A stretch of 64,000 bases of DNA from assembly GCF_042646085.1 (NCBI RefSeq), contig NZ_JBHRSZ010000006.1, forward strand, positions 258,962-322,961, written 5' to 3'. This DNA is from Litoribrevibacter euphylliae. Its GTDB lineage: Bacteria > Pseudomonadota > Gammaproteobacteria > Pseudomonadales > Litoribrevibacteraceae. Below the pieces are notes generated by a model, which searched no databases, was not told the origin of the DNA, and worked only from the letters and a program-made list of their open reading frames with translations. Positions 1 to 7,646 of the stretch are shown here, in pieces. The position numbers and the translations under genes are program-made. Each line of letters starts with the position of its first letter. The stretch's first letter is position 1.

Positions 1-2
1 TG

Positions 3-116
3 GATGTCACTGAAGACACGCTTGAGGTGAACGTTGAGTTGTCTCTACTCATGAGACCGTTTAAAGCGGTTGTTGAACGTGAGATTCATAACTATTTCGA
101 GAAAGAGCTTCGTTAG
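3..116 (+). CDS. PHA-system family protein, C-terminal fragment
   Basis: The last 37 codons of a gene that begins outside the window. The residues (VNVELSLLMRPFKAVVEREI and on to a C-terminal ELR) resemble the C-terminus of the small polyhydroxyalkanoic acid system proteins (PHA_gran_rgn type, about 90 aa), which sit near PHA genes in Pseudomonas. The family's function is not established. The phasin at 3345-3962 supports a PHA neighbourhood. A terminator hairpin starts before the stop codon. Recognition rests on a short fragment. Confidence 0.7.
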   Translation, partial: DVTEDTLEVNVELSLLMRPFKAVVEREIHNYFEKELR

Positions 117-130
117 AGGCTCTTTTTTTT
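102..130 (+). terminator. Intrinsic terminator overlapping the stop codon
   Basis: A 7-bp stem (AAAGAGC at 102-108, GCTCTTT at 119-125) is followed by an eight-T run ending at 130. The stop codon of the partial gene (114-116) lies in the loop, so the terminator is partly coding. Confidence 0.75.
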
Positions 131-131
131 G

Positions 132-189
132 GGCTGAAGGCTCTTTGCTTTATTGGTTGAAGCTCTTATTCTAGGCCGAAGGCTCTTTG
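132..189. repeat. Three imperfect copies of a short GAAGGCTCTTTG repeat
   Basis: Copies at 132-147 (GGCTGAAGGCTCTTTG), about 154-167 (a shortened TGGTTGAAGCTCTT) and 174-189 (GGCCGAAGGCTCTTTG), spaced about 20 bp. They share their core with the terminator arm just upstream (GGCTCTTT), so they may be decayed duplications of that arm. Confidence 0.5.
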
Positions 190-198
190 TTAGACGGT

Positions 199-945
199 TT
201 ATATCTCAAACGGGCTTGCTTTGCCTGCGTTTAAGTTCTCTAAAATCTTACCTTCTCTCTTCACAATAATTTCCATGAATTCTTCAGCGCCGCCTAATGC
301 TTTGAAGGTGTTGAATCCTCGCTCTAAGAAGTCATGTAAGCTGCCCAGGCCTTTTTTGTGAGCCGGCTTTCTGATCAGTTTGAGTGTTAAGGAAATAAAC
401 GGAAAGCGTACAAGATGGTCGAGATCGTGACCGATCTGTTCGATTAGGTTTAATTGTCGTTGTCGAAGATCTTTTGCCCCGGTGGCTAAATAAGCATCGG
501 TATAGCGTTCTTCTGTAATTTGAGACGCACAGATGGTCAAGGATCTATCCTGGAGAAACATGATGTTTGCCAGTTGCTGATCCAGTTCTGCAGATAAAAT
601 GTTTAGCTCAATGGCGTTCGCAACGGTTTCCAGAGTGTCATCGGGTAAGAGTTTTACCAGCGTTGGAAAGACGCGCTCTAGGTCTTTGTCTCGCTGAATG
701 GCGCTGGGAGACAGGTACAGGTCATCAACAAAATAATGTGCGGCGGCTTGATAGCGGTTTGAAAGGAAGAGGTCTTGATGTGTCTGTCGGAGTCGATCTG
801 TTTGCCAGACCATCAGGTGCTGTAACGCCAGCTGCTGGTCTTCTGGTTTAGCGGTGTTATGCCGATCTCGGTTTTGAAGTAAGAGCTGGCGAAGGGCTTC
901 TCCGTGTTTTCCGGATACTGGCTTCGCTAGCTTATCTTTGATCAT
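199..945 (-). CDS. FFLEELY-motif family protein
   Basis: A 248-aa soluble, largely helical protein with no signal peptide or membrane segment. The segment HYFVDDLYLSPSAIQRD at about residues 70-86 resembles the signature of the FFLEELY-motif family of gammaproteobacterial proteins, which have no established function that I know of. The ATG at 945 is the only sensible start. It is convergent with the PHA-system gene and close to other PHA-linked genes, but a role in granule biology is only an inference. Confidence 0.55.
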   Translation of the reverse strand: MIKDKLAKPVSGKHGEALRQLLLQNRDRHNTAKPEDQQLALQHLMVWQTDRLRQTHQDLFLSNRYQAAAHYFVDDLYLSPSAIQRDKDLERVFPTLVKLLPDDTLETVANAIELNILSAELDQQLANIMFLQDRSLTICASQITEERYTDAYLATGAKDLRQRQLNLIEQIGHDLDHLVRFPFISLTLKLIRKPAHKKGLGSLHDFLERGFNTFKALGGAEEFMEIIVKREGKILENLNAGKASPFEI

Positions 946-987
946 GTTGCTCAGACTCTTATAACCTTTTGTGATTCCGAGCTAACC

Positions 988-1908
988 CTACTGAAGTGAC
1001 AGAGGAATCGTCAAAGGTGGAAGACTGTTCGTGTCATCCAACGTAATAAAGTGACTGGTTCCTTTGGTTTCGACCACCCTAATGTTATTGGGGGAGGAGA
1101 GGGCACTTTTAAGCATATGATCTTTACACAGAATGCGGTCCCGCTCGGGAATTAATATGGTGCCGCGCTTAATGTTCTTGTAAATATCTGTAGAGGTGTT
1201 GTCCATCCAACTTTCAATCGAATGAATGTTGTTGATGATGGTCATTGCGTTCTGTGGGTTTTTAAACAGATGCTCTAGTAACAGCTTTTTCCGGCCTTGT
1301 GTTTCACCAAAGAAGGTTTGGGAATAGGTGGAAAGAGGCGTCTTTTCCAGTAAGCGTAGCGCCCAAGGCCACATTCTTGGTGACATGTTGTCAATCAAGG
1401 CTTTCGGGATCGGGTGAATCTTCCCCTGAGGCAGTACCGGCGCTTCTAACAGCACCTCGGCATCTTTAAATAACTCAGGGTTTTGACGGATCGCTTCCAG
1501 AACTACCGCGCCGCCACGTGAATGACCATGAATGCGGACATTCTTTGAGCTGGCCAGACGTTCCATTGATTGAACTAAAATGGATGCGTCGTATTCAATG
1601 GATGACTCAGGATATTCTGGATGATCGAACCAATCAGCATGGGTATGCTCTGGCCCAGTCACTGGAATGTGATAGTTACTGCATGTAAGTAGAATGAGTT
1701 CGATGTCTGATTGAGAGTAGGTTTCTGTAAAGTAGCAATGATTCTCCAGAAAACCGTGCACAGCTATTACCGTATGGCGTGCTACGCCACTGTGGTTTCT
1801 GACTGAGACGGCAGCTTTTCCACAAAGATATACTTCGCCACTGAAAAGCTCTTGATAGCTCTGTTGAATAGGTTCGATAAGTCTATGCATATGACTCGTT
1901 TCCAACAT
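988..1908 (-). CDS. Alpha/beta-hydrolase family protein
   Basis: A cytoplasmic alpha/beta-hydrolase fold protein of 306 aa. The early HGFLENH segment fits the oxyanion-hole strand, and HGHSRGG is the nucleophile elbow (GxSxG, Ser nucleophile). A plausible acid is in the PERDR segment and the catalytic His in TSHF near the C-terminus. A TTG lies in frame at 1935, but the ATG at 1908, with AGGTG about 9 nt upstream, is a better start. The substrate is unknown. The neighbourhood makes a lipid or PHA ester plausible, but no sequence feature proves it. Confidence 0.65.
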   Translation of the reverse strand: MLETSHMHRLIEPIQQSYQELFSGEVYLCGKAAVSVRNHSGVARHTVIAVHGFLENHCYFTETYSQSDIELILLTCSNYHIPVTGPEHTHADWFDHPEYPESSIEYDASILVQSMERLASSKNVRIHGHSRGGAVVLEAIRQNPELFKDAEVLLEAPVLPQGKIHPIPKALIDNMSPRMWPWALRLLEKTPLSTYSQTFFGETQGRKKLLLEHLFKNPQNAMTIINNIHSIESWMDNTSTDIYKNIKRGTILIPERDRILCKDHMLKSALSSPNNIRVVETKGTSHFITLDDTNSLPPLTIPLSLQ

Positions 1909-2119
1909 AAATCGGACACCTGACTGATACTTCAACGGTGAACGTTGATTGATTGGTTATATTTATCATTCTAGTCAGTACTTTATGCCACATTATTCAA
2001 ATTCGTCCTAGATACTAGAAACGCATTGTTGTAAATCGTAGCACAATGTTACATTGCCGAGACGAAAATACGACCAGTTGTAGATCTGCTTGTCGTGGAA
2101 TCCGAGGAATTGGACGTTT

Positions 2120-2149
2120 CTGCCGAATTATCGGGAAACAATTCGGCAG
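2120..2149. other. 10-bp perfect hairpin downstream of the TPR gene
   Basis: CTGCCGAATT (2120-2129) pairs exactly with AATTCGGCAG (2140-2149) around a 10-nt loop. It begins about 16 bp beyond the stop of the minus-strand TPR gene. Neither strand has a following T run, so it is not a textbook intrinsic terminator; it could be a weak terminator, an RNA-stabilising hairpin or an operator. Confidence 0.6.
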
Positions 2150-2165
2150 TGAGTTAAGGTGGGAA

Positions 2166-3035
2166 TCAGGAGATGGCGTTTAATTCATCAATCGCATTTT
2201 GTTGATCTAAGCGTTCCATTGCATCAGCAATATCGCTTTTTGCGGCTTTTTCATAGAGCTGTTTGGCGTCTTTTAACTTTGTTGGGCCATACATCATTAA
2301 TAGACCATCGGCGTATTGTGTATAGGCAATGGGAAAATCCGGCGCAACTCGGATGGCATTTCTGAAGTGTTTCAGACCTGAGTCTTTGCTGGCTCCGTAG
2401 GAAATACTGGCAACCAGTTTGCCGACCTGATTGATAATCTCTGCGTGATAAGTGCCAAATGCAATGTGGGCTTCGGCGTGATCCGGTGCGAGCTCTAACG
2501 TCTTTTCAAGGCTCTTTCTGACTTCTTTTCCGTAGCCTTCTGCTAAGGCTTTTGTGATTGAGATGCCTTGGCTGTAGCGGCCCATGGCGTAAGCACGGTT
2601 GTAATGAGCGTCAGGATGATTAGGCATAACTTCTATGGCATGTTCTGCTAATCGAATAGCTTCCTGAAATAATTCAAGCTTAGTTGTTTCGTCCGTTTCT
2701 AGATGCGTGGCATAGATAGCCATGGATTTAGACGCTAGGTTTAAACCGGGCAAGCCTGATGCAATAGCTAATTGAGTCGCTTCTTGAAAGTTTCCTAAAT
2801 GAAAGTGCAACCAACCCTGAATCAGCATGCCGGAAATTTCATTAATTGAATTTATGCCTAAGGAAGCAGCAATAATAGGGTATTCGTTGAGGTTGCTTTC
2901 AAGCGCTTCGACAGAAGGATATTGTTCGGCGTTTCCTATGTGCAATCGTGTCCAATGCTTTGATAATGATTGGGTGGTTAGTTGAAATGAGGACAGCTCA
3001 TAGGGGTGCCATTGGGTTCTTAGTAATTGATTCAT
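2166..3035 (-). CDS. TPR-repeat protein
   Basis: A 289-aa protein with helical repeats of tetratricopeptide type. The clearest motifs are NHPDAHYNRAYAMGRY, DHAEAHIAFGTYHAE and DFPIAYTQYADGLL, in roughly residues 140-260. There is no signal peptide, so it is probably a cytoplasmic scaffold or interaction protein. The gene is divergent from the phasin, with 309 bp between the two. It has its own promoter region and a hairpin behind its stop. Partner and pathway are unknown. Confidence 0.6.
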   Translation of the reverse strand: MNQLLRTQWHPYELSSFQLTTQSLSKHWTRLHIGNAEQYPSVEALESNLNEYPIIAASLGINSINEISGMLIQGWLHFHLGNFQEATQLAIASGLPGLNLASKSMAIYATHLETDETTKLELFQEAIRLAEHAIEVMPNHPDAHYNRAYAMGRYSQGISITKALAEGYGKEVRKSLEKTLELAPDHAEAHIAFGTYHAEIINQVGKLVASISYGASKDSGLKHFRNAIRVAPDFPIAYTQYADGLLMMYGPTKLKDAKQLYEKAAKSDIADAMERLDQQNAIDELNAIS

Positions 3036-3344
3036 TCGAAAACTATTGTTCTGATTAATGTTGTTTTTATTTGACGGTTTTCTGGAGTCAATAATTTAGT
3101 CGTTCAAGAATAGTCATTTGTTATGGGGATGTGAATACCTTATGAGGGAATCCTGAACATCTTTAGTATGCATATTCTAATTGCCATTGTTAGCTTTATT
3201 AGGGTGCGTTAACACATCTTTGGACTGGCGGTACTCGTTTCAAGCCTTGGTATTAAACCGTAATGGAGTAAACCATGATGTTTCGGGTTCTGCATTTAAG
3301 CTGCCTTTTGGCAGTAAGTAATGAATCGAAAAGGGTTTTGAACT
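3036..3344. other. Divergent intergenic region between TPR gene and phasin
   Basis: 309 bp of A/T-rich spacer that must hold promoters for both genes. I could not find a convincing -35/-10 pair. It contains a possible 25-codon leader ORF (3275-3352) and a small hairpin (CTGCC, TTTT loop, GGCAG) at about 3301-3314, just ahead of the phasin start. Confidence 0.5.
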
Positions 3345-3962
3345 ATGGGTAAGCTTAAAGACGCTGCAGAAGCAACTGATAACCGTATGAAGGCGCTATC
3401 AGAAATGAAAATTGCTCAAGACATTAAAAAATACACCAATCAGATTTGGTTGGCGGGTCTGGGGGCTTTTAGTAAAGCAGACGGTGAAGGGAATAAATAC
3501 TTCGACGCTTTGGTTACTGCAGGTAAAGAAATTGAAGAACGCGGGCGTGAAGGCGTAATGCGTCAGGTTGAGTATGCGAACAACCGTGTTGAAGATGTAA
3601 AAAACGATGTAATTCAACGTGCAGAAGATGTACGTGAAAAAGCGAATACCACATGGGACAAAGTTGAGCGTGTGTTTGATGAGCGTGTTCAGCGTGCGTT
3701 AACTCGTTTAGGGATTCCTTCTAAAGCTGATATCGACGTATTAAAAGAAGAAATTGAGACGCTTAAGAAGAATATTGAGACGTTGAAGAAGGCCAAAGCG
3801 CCTGCGCGTACAACTGCTGCGAAAAAGCCGGCGGCGACTAAGACTGCAACGGCCGCGAAAAAACCGGCTTCTACGACAGCTAAGAAACCTGCGGCTAAAA
3901 AAACAACGACGACTCGTAAGCCTAGAACGTCTGCTAAAACCACTGCAACAAAAGCAGAATAA
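3345..3962 (+). CDS. Phasin with basic Ala/Lys/Pro-rich tail (PhaF/PhaI family)
   Basis: A PHA granule-associated protein of 205 aa. Residues about 20-150 form the amphipathic helical phasin domain (KYTNQIWLAGLGAFSKA, then long charged helices and a Leu/Lys heptad region). Residues about 150-205 are repeats of AAKKPA/TTAKKPAAK type, like the histone-H1-like tail by which Pseudomonas PhaF binds DNA and helps partition granules. The start ATG has a modest AAGGG upstream. The patatin-like lipase follows 44 bp later on the same strand. The C-terminal third is low complexity and hard to align. Confidence 0.9.
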   Translation: MGKLKDAAEATDNRMKALSEMKIAQDIKKYTNQIWLAGLGAFSKADGEGNKYFDALVTAGKEIEERGREGVMRQVEYANNRVEDVKNDVIQRAEDVREKANTTWDKVERVFDERVQRALTRLGIPSKADIDVLKEEIETLKKNIETLKKAKAPARTTAAKKPAATKTATAAKKPASTTAKKPAAKKTTTTRKPRTSAKTTATKAE

Positions 3963-4006
3963 TGCTTTAATAACAGCTTGTTAACTTAGTATTAGAGAGA
4001 TAACGA

Positions 4007-5212
4007 GTGATTAAACCAACCCCTACTAATTCTAGAGAATTTAAAATTGGTCTTGCGTTAGGAGGGGGTGGCCCCTTAAGTGGTATTTATGAAATTGGTG
4101 CTCTGAGAGCCTTAGATGAGTGTCTTGATGGCATCAATTTCAACGACATCGATGTCTATGTTGGGGTGAGCAGTGGTGCACTAATCGCTGCTAATCTAGC
4201 AAACCAAATTACGACGGCGCAAATGTGTCGTATCTTTATTATTAATGAGCCGCATGGCCATCCATTTCATCCTCAAGTCTTTTTTCAGCCTGCATTTAAA
4301 GAGTATGGAAAGAGCTTATTAAAAGTCCCTTCTATCATTAGTCGCAAAGTTGCGCATATGTTGTCACGTCCTGGTGATCAATCCATCCTAGAAGCTTTTA
4401 CAGGTCTAATAGAGGCGTTACCGAACGGTCTTTTCAGCAACGAAGTGTTGTCTGAATATCTGAGTGTGCTTTATGACGGGCACGGTCGTACTGATGATTT
4501 TCGTGAGTTGCGAAGAAAGCTATTTCTAGTGGCTGCGGATTTGGATTCAGGCGAAGCGGTGCGTTTTGGTGAAGCCGGCTATGATCATATACCTATTTCT
4601 AAAGCCGTTCAGGCCAGTGTAGCGTGTCCAGGGTTTTATACCCCAGTTGAAATTGAAGGCCGTTATTTCGCAGATGGTACTTTGCTCAAAGCTATGCATG
4701 CATCGGTAGCCTTGGATGAAGGGGCAGATTTAGTGATAGGCATTAATCCTCTGGTACCTATTGATACTGAAGCCGCGTCTGACTGTGGTAGCATGGAATC
4801 AACAACACTTAGGAATGGTGGATTAACTGCCGTATTAGGGCAAACTTTACGCACCTTTATTCATTCTCGTGTTGAGTTGGGAATGTCGGCTTATGAAGAA
4901 CAATATCCATCTTCAGACATCGTATTGGTTCAACCACGACGTGATGATGCAACCATGTTGTTGTCGAGTGTGTTTAGTTTCGAAGGGCGGCAGAAAGTAT
5001 GTGAGCATGCTTATCAAATGACACGTCAGGATTTACTGGAACGCTATGATGAATTGGCACCGGTGTTTGAGCGGTATGGTATTAAGTTGAATAAAGCGGT
5101 GTTAGAGGATACCGGGCGTAGCTTTCAGGATAAGCTCTATGGAACCTTTGGCTATCACTCTTCTGAGCAGTTGGGTATGGTTCGTCAATTATTCAATTGG
5201 ATAGCAGGATAA
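4007..5212 (+). CDS. Patatin-like phospholipase family protein
   Basis: A 401-aa Ser/Asp-dyad lipid acyl hydrolase. The oxyanion-hole motif LGGGGPLSG lies at about residues 17-25, the nucleophile elbow GVSSGA (GxSxG) at about 53-58, and the dyad Asp in YFADGTLL at about residue 220. There is no signal peptide, so it acts in the cytoplasm or at a membrane or granule surface. It starts with GTG preceded by a purine-rich AGAGAGA. The 44-bp gap after the phasin suggests co-transcription, so a granule-bound esterase or depolymerase role is a reasonable inference but is not shown. Confidence 0.8.
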   Translation: MIKPTPTNSREFKIGLALGGGGPLSGIYEIGALRALDECLDGINFNDIDVYVGVSSGALIAANLANQITTAQMCRIFIINEPHGHPFHPQVFFQPAFKEYGKSLLKVPSIISRKVAHMLSRPGDQSILEAFTGLIEALPNGLFSNEVLSEYLSVLYDGHGRTDDFRELRRKLFLVAADLDSGEAVRFGEAGYDHIPISKAVQASVACPGFYTPVEIEGRYFADGTLLKAMHASVALDEGADLVIGINPLVPIDTEAASDCGSMESTTLRNGGLTAVLGQTLRTFIHSRVELGMSAYEEQYPSSDIVLVQPRRDDATMLLSSVFSFEGRQKVCEHAYQMTRQDLLERYDELAPVFERYGIKLNKAVLEDTGRSFQDKLYGTFGYHSSEQLGMVRQLFNWIAG

Positions 5213-5224
5213 TATTACCTGTTG

Positions 5225-5596
5225 TTACTGGCTCTTGAAGAATACTTTCGGTTCTCTTTGGGCGCCAGCGGCCTCCAGGTCTGAAAGATATTTCTCCCAA
5301 TAACTTGTCTGGTTCTCAGCAAGATCTTTAAGGTAATCCCAAGTATATAAGCCTGAGTCATGTCCATCATCATAGCTGATCTTAAGGGCATAATTACCCA
5401 CAGGTTCTATAGCGGTAATGGCTACGTCTTTTTTCTCTATTTGTAGAATGGCTTCTTGCGGGCCGTGGCCACGAACTTCGGCTGATGGTGAGTGAACACG
5501 AAGAAATTCGGCTGTCAGCTGAAACTCTTGATCTTGATAACTTAATACCAGGGTTTTGCTGGCTTTCTTGTACTGGATCTTGGTCGGTTTTTGCAT
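5225..5596 (-). CDS. DUF971 (GBBH-like N-terminal domain) protein
   Basis: A small protein of 123 aa matching the DUF971 fold, related to the N-terminal zinc-binding domain of gamma-butyrobetaine hydroxylase: LVLSYQDQEFQLTAEFLRVHSPSAEVRGHG, then DDGHDSGLYTWDYL. DUF971 genes adjoin hslVU and the PHA cluster in Pseudomonas, as here. It follows hslU on the same strand after 63 bp that hold a perfect 12-bp hairpin. GGAAG lies just ahead of the ATG at 5596. Function is unknown; iron-sulfur or metal-related roles have been proposed for the family. Confidence 0.8.
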   Translation of the reverse strand: MQKPTKIQYKKASKTLVLSYQDQEFQLTAEFLRVHSPSAEVRGHGPQEAILQIEKKDVAITAIEPVGNYALKISYDDGHDSGLYTWDYLKDLAENQTSYWEKYLSDLEAAGAQREPKVFFKSQ

Positions 5597-5608
5597 AATC
5601 TTCCAGAG

Positions 5609-5636
5609 CTCTCGCTAATCAATGGATTAGCGAGAG
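5609..5636. other. 12-bp perfect hairpin between hslU and the DUF971 gene
   Basis: CTCTCGCTAATC (5609-5620) pairs perfectly with GATTAGCGAGAG (5625-5636) around an AATG loop. On the minus strand it is followed by CTCTGGAAG rather than a U run, so it looks like an RNA-processing or stabilising element within the operon. It ends just before the ribosome-binding site of the DUF971 gene. Confidence 0.7.
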
Positions 5637-5659
5637 TCGAGTTTAACAAAGGCTTATTG

Positions 5660-7009
5660 TTAAAGAATATAACGGCTTAAGTCTTCGTCTTGGGCCAGTT
5701 CACCCAAAGAGTTATCAACATAAGCGGCGTCAATCTTTAACGGATTGTCGCTGTGTTTTGAGCTAAGGTCAGTTGCATCGAAGGAAATCTCTTCTAGCAA
5801 TCGTTCCATGACGGTATGCAGACGACGAGCACCGATGTTCTCGGTTTTCTCATTCACTTGCCATGCAACTTCAGCGATGCGATGAATGCCGTCTTCAGCG
5901 AACTCGATGTTCAAGCCTTCTGTTTTCATTAGCTCAACATACTGAGTAGTGATCGCCGCGTTCGGTTCTACCAGAATGCGTTTGAAGTCTGCAGTCGATA
6001 GGGCTTCTAGTTCCACTCGAATTGGTAAACGACCTTGGAGTTCTGGGATTAAGTCTGACGGTTTAGCCAGATGGAAGGCCCCTGACGCAATGAACAGGAT
6101 ATGATCCGTTTTAATCATGCCGTATTTGGTGTTGATCGTACTACCTTCAATCAGAGGAAGTAAGTCCCTTTGTACGCCTTCACGTGAGACGTCAGCATTG
6201 GAACCTTCTGAGCGTTTAGCAATCTTGTCGATCTCATCAAGGAAGACAATACCGTTTTGTTCAACGGCTTTGATGGCTTCTAGTTTTAGCTCGTCTTCGT
6301 TGACTAACTTGCCTGCTTCTTCATCGACCAGCATTTTGTATGCGTCTTTCACTTTCAGTTTGCGACGCTTCTTTTTGTCGCCAGAAAGATTAGAAAACAT
6401 GCTTTGTAGCTGATTAGTCATTTCTTCCATACCCGGAGGTGCCATGATTTCTACACCTACCGGTTGCTGGCTTACTTCTAATTCAATTTCTTTATCGTCC
6501 AGCTGGCCTTCACGTAATTTCTTACGGAACACTTGGCGTGTCTTTGAATTGTCTTCGGTATTTTGCTCTTCTTCACCAAAGCCTGCATTGCGAGCTGGTG
6601 GCAATAGAGCATCAAGAATTCGATCTTCGGCAGCATCTTCCGCAAGATGACGTTGCTTGTTCATTGCTTGTTCGCGATGCATCTTGATGGACATATCTGC
6701 AAGATCACGGACGATGGATTCAACATCTCTACCGACATAACCCACTTCGGTAAATTTAGTGGCTTCGATTTTAATGAAAGGTGCATTTGCCAGCTTCGCA
6801 AGGCGACGAGCAATTTCGGTTTTACCGACACCTGTTGGGCCAATCATTAGGATGTTTTTTGGGGTTACTTCATTGCGTAGCTCTTCGTCGAGCTGCATTC
6901 TGCGCCAGCGATTTCGTAAGGCGATGGCAACTGCGCGTTTCGCTCCTGCCTGACCAATGATGTGTTTGTCGAGTTCATGAACGATTTCGCGAGGAGTCAT
7001 GTTGGACAT
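5660..7009 (-). CDS. hslU: ATP-dependent protease ATPase subunit HslU
   Basis: The AAA+ unfoldase of the HslUV (ClpYQ) protease, 449 aa, which unfolds substrates and threads them into HslV. It begins MSNMTPREIVHELDKHIIGQ. Walker A is GPTGVGKTEIA, Walker B is GIVFLDEIDKIAKR, the I-domain lies between them (about residues 110-240), and the sensor and C-terminal region ends in EDLSRYIL, the tail that activates HslV. The reading frame is open back to a TTG next to the hslV stop, but the ATG at 7009 with AGGA upstream gives the family N-terminus. It is co-transcribed with hslV. Confidence 0.97.
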   Translation of the reverse strand: MSNMTPREIVHELDKHIIGQAGAKRAVAIALRNRWRRMQLDEELRNEVTPKNILMIGPTGVGKTEIARRLAKLANAPFIKIEATKFTEVGYVGRDVESIVRDLADMSIKMHREQAMNKQRHLAEDAAEDRILDALLPPARNAGFGEEEQNTEDNSKTRQVFRKKLREGQLDDKEIELEVSQQPVGVEIMAPPGMEEMTNQLQSMFSNLSGDKKKRRKLKVKDAYKMLVDEEAGKLVNEDELKLEAIKAVEQNGIVFLDEIDKIAKRSEGSNADVSREGVQRDLLPLIEGSTINTKYGMIKTDHILFIASGAFHLAKPSDLIPELQGRLPIRVELEALSTADFKRILVEPNAAITTQYVELMKTEGLNIEFAEDGIHRIAEVAWQVNEKTENIGARRLHTVMERLLEEISFDATDLSSKHSDNPLKIDAAYVDNSLGELAQDEDLSRYIL

Positions 7010-7042
7010 TGTATTTTCCTGAAGCGTTGATGTGCTTGGCAA

Positions 7043-7567
7043 TTAATATTCAAGGACTTCGATGGTTTGATTGTGGTTGGTGTATACGCAGATATCGCCT
7101 GCTATTTTCAAACCTTTCTCTACGATTTCCTGAGCTGATAGGTCGGTATTTTCTAGGAGTGCGGTTGAGGCTGCTTGAGCAAAAGGACCACCGGAACCGA
7201 TAGCAATCAAGTCCTGTTCCGGTTCAATGACATCGCCGTTACCAGTAATAATTAATGAAGATGTATGGTCGGCAACGGCCAGTAAGGCTTCAAGCTTTCT
7301 GAGTGCGCGATCGGTTCGCCAGTCTTTGGCCATATCTACAGCAGCTCGAACGAGGTGCCCTTGATGCATTTCGAGTTTGCTTTCAAAGCGCTCGAATAAG
7401 GTGAATGCGTCAGCGGTGCCGCCTGCAAAGCCTGCAATCACTTTGTTGTTGTAAAGTCGACGAACTTTACGAGCGTTACCTTTCATTACGGTATTGCCGA
7501 GGGACACTTGTCCGTCTCCGCCCATAACGACCTTATTGTCTCTTCTTACTGACAAAATTGTGGTCAT
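7043..7567 (-). CDS. hslV: ATP-dependent protease proteolytic subunit HslV
   Basis: The peptidase of the HslUV complex, 174 aa and full length, a double ring of Thr proteases with a proteasome-beta fold. After Met removal the N-terminal Thr (sequence M-TTILSVRR) is the nucleophile. GDGQVSLGNTVMKGNARKVRRL, GFAGGTADAFTLFERFE and IGSGGPFAQAA are hallmark segments. GGGATAG lies 4-5 nt before the ATG. hslU begins 33 bp after the stop. A heat-shock-like promoter is visible upstream (7603-7627). Confidence 0.97.
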   Translation of the reverse strand: MTTILSVRRDNKVVMGGDGQVSLGNTVMKGNARKVRRLYNNKVIAGFAGGTADAFTLFERFESKLEMHQGHLVRAAVDMAKDWRTDRALRKLEALLAVADHTSSLIITGNGDVIEPEQDLIAIGSGGPFAQAASTALLENTDLSAQEIVEKGLKIAGDICVYTNHNQTIEVLEY

Positions 7568-7602
7568 TTTCTATCCCTTTTCTTTGATGAATAACAGCTA
7601 TC

Positions 7603-7627
7603 TATGGGTGGATTTTTGAAAATCAAG
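7603..7627 (-). promoter_or_regulatory. Candidate sigma-32 (heat-shock) promoter of hslVU
   Basis: On the minus strand CTTGAT (7627-7622) is separated by 13 nt from CCCATA (7608-7603), close to the sigma-32 pattern CTTGAA / CCCCAT. It lies about 35 bp ahead of the hslV ATG, and hslVU is a heat-shock operon in relatives. Each hexamer has mismatches. Confidence 0.45.
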
Positions 7628-7646
7628 GCTGCTATTAGAAAAGGAA

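Noticed and set aside
132..189. CRISPR-like short repeats
   Set aside because: Only three imperfect copies of about 16 bp with no constant spacer length and no cas genes.
7007..7042. TTG at 7042 as the hslU start
   Set aside because: It would add 11 non-conserved residues; the ATG at 7009 has a ribosome-binding site and matches the family N-terminus.
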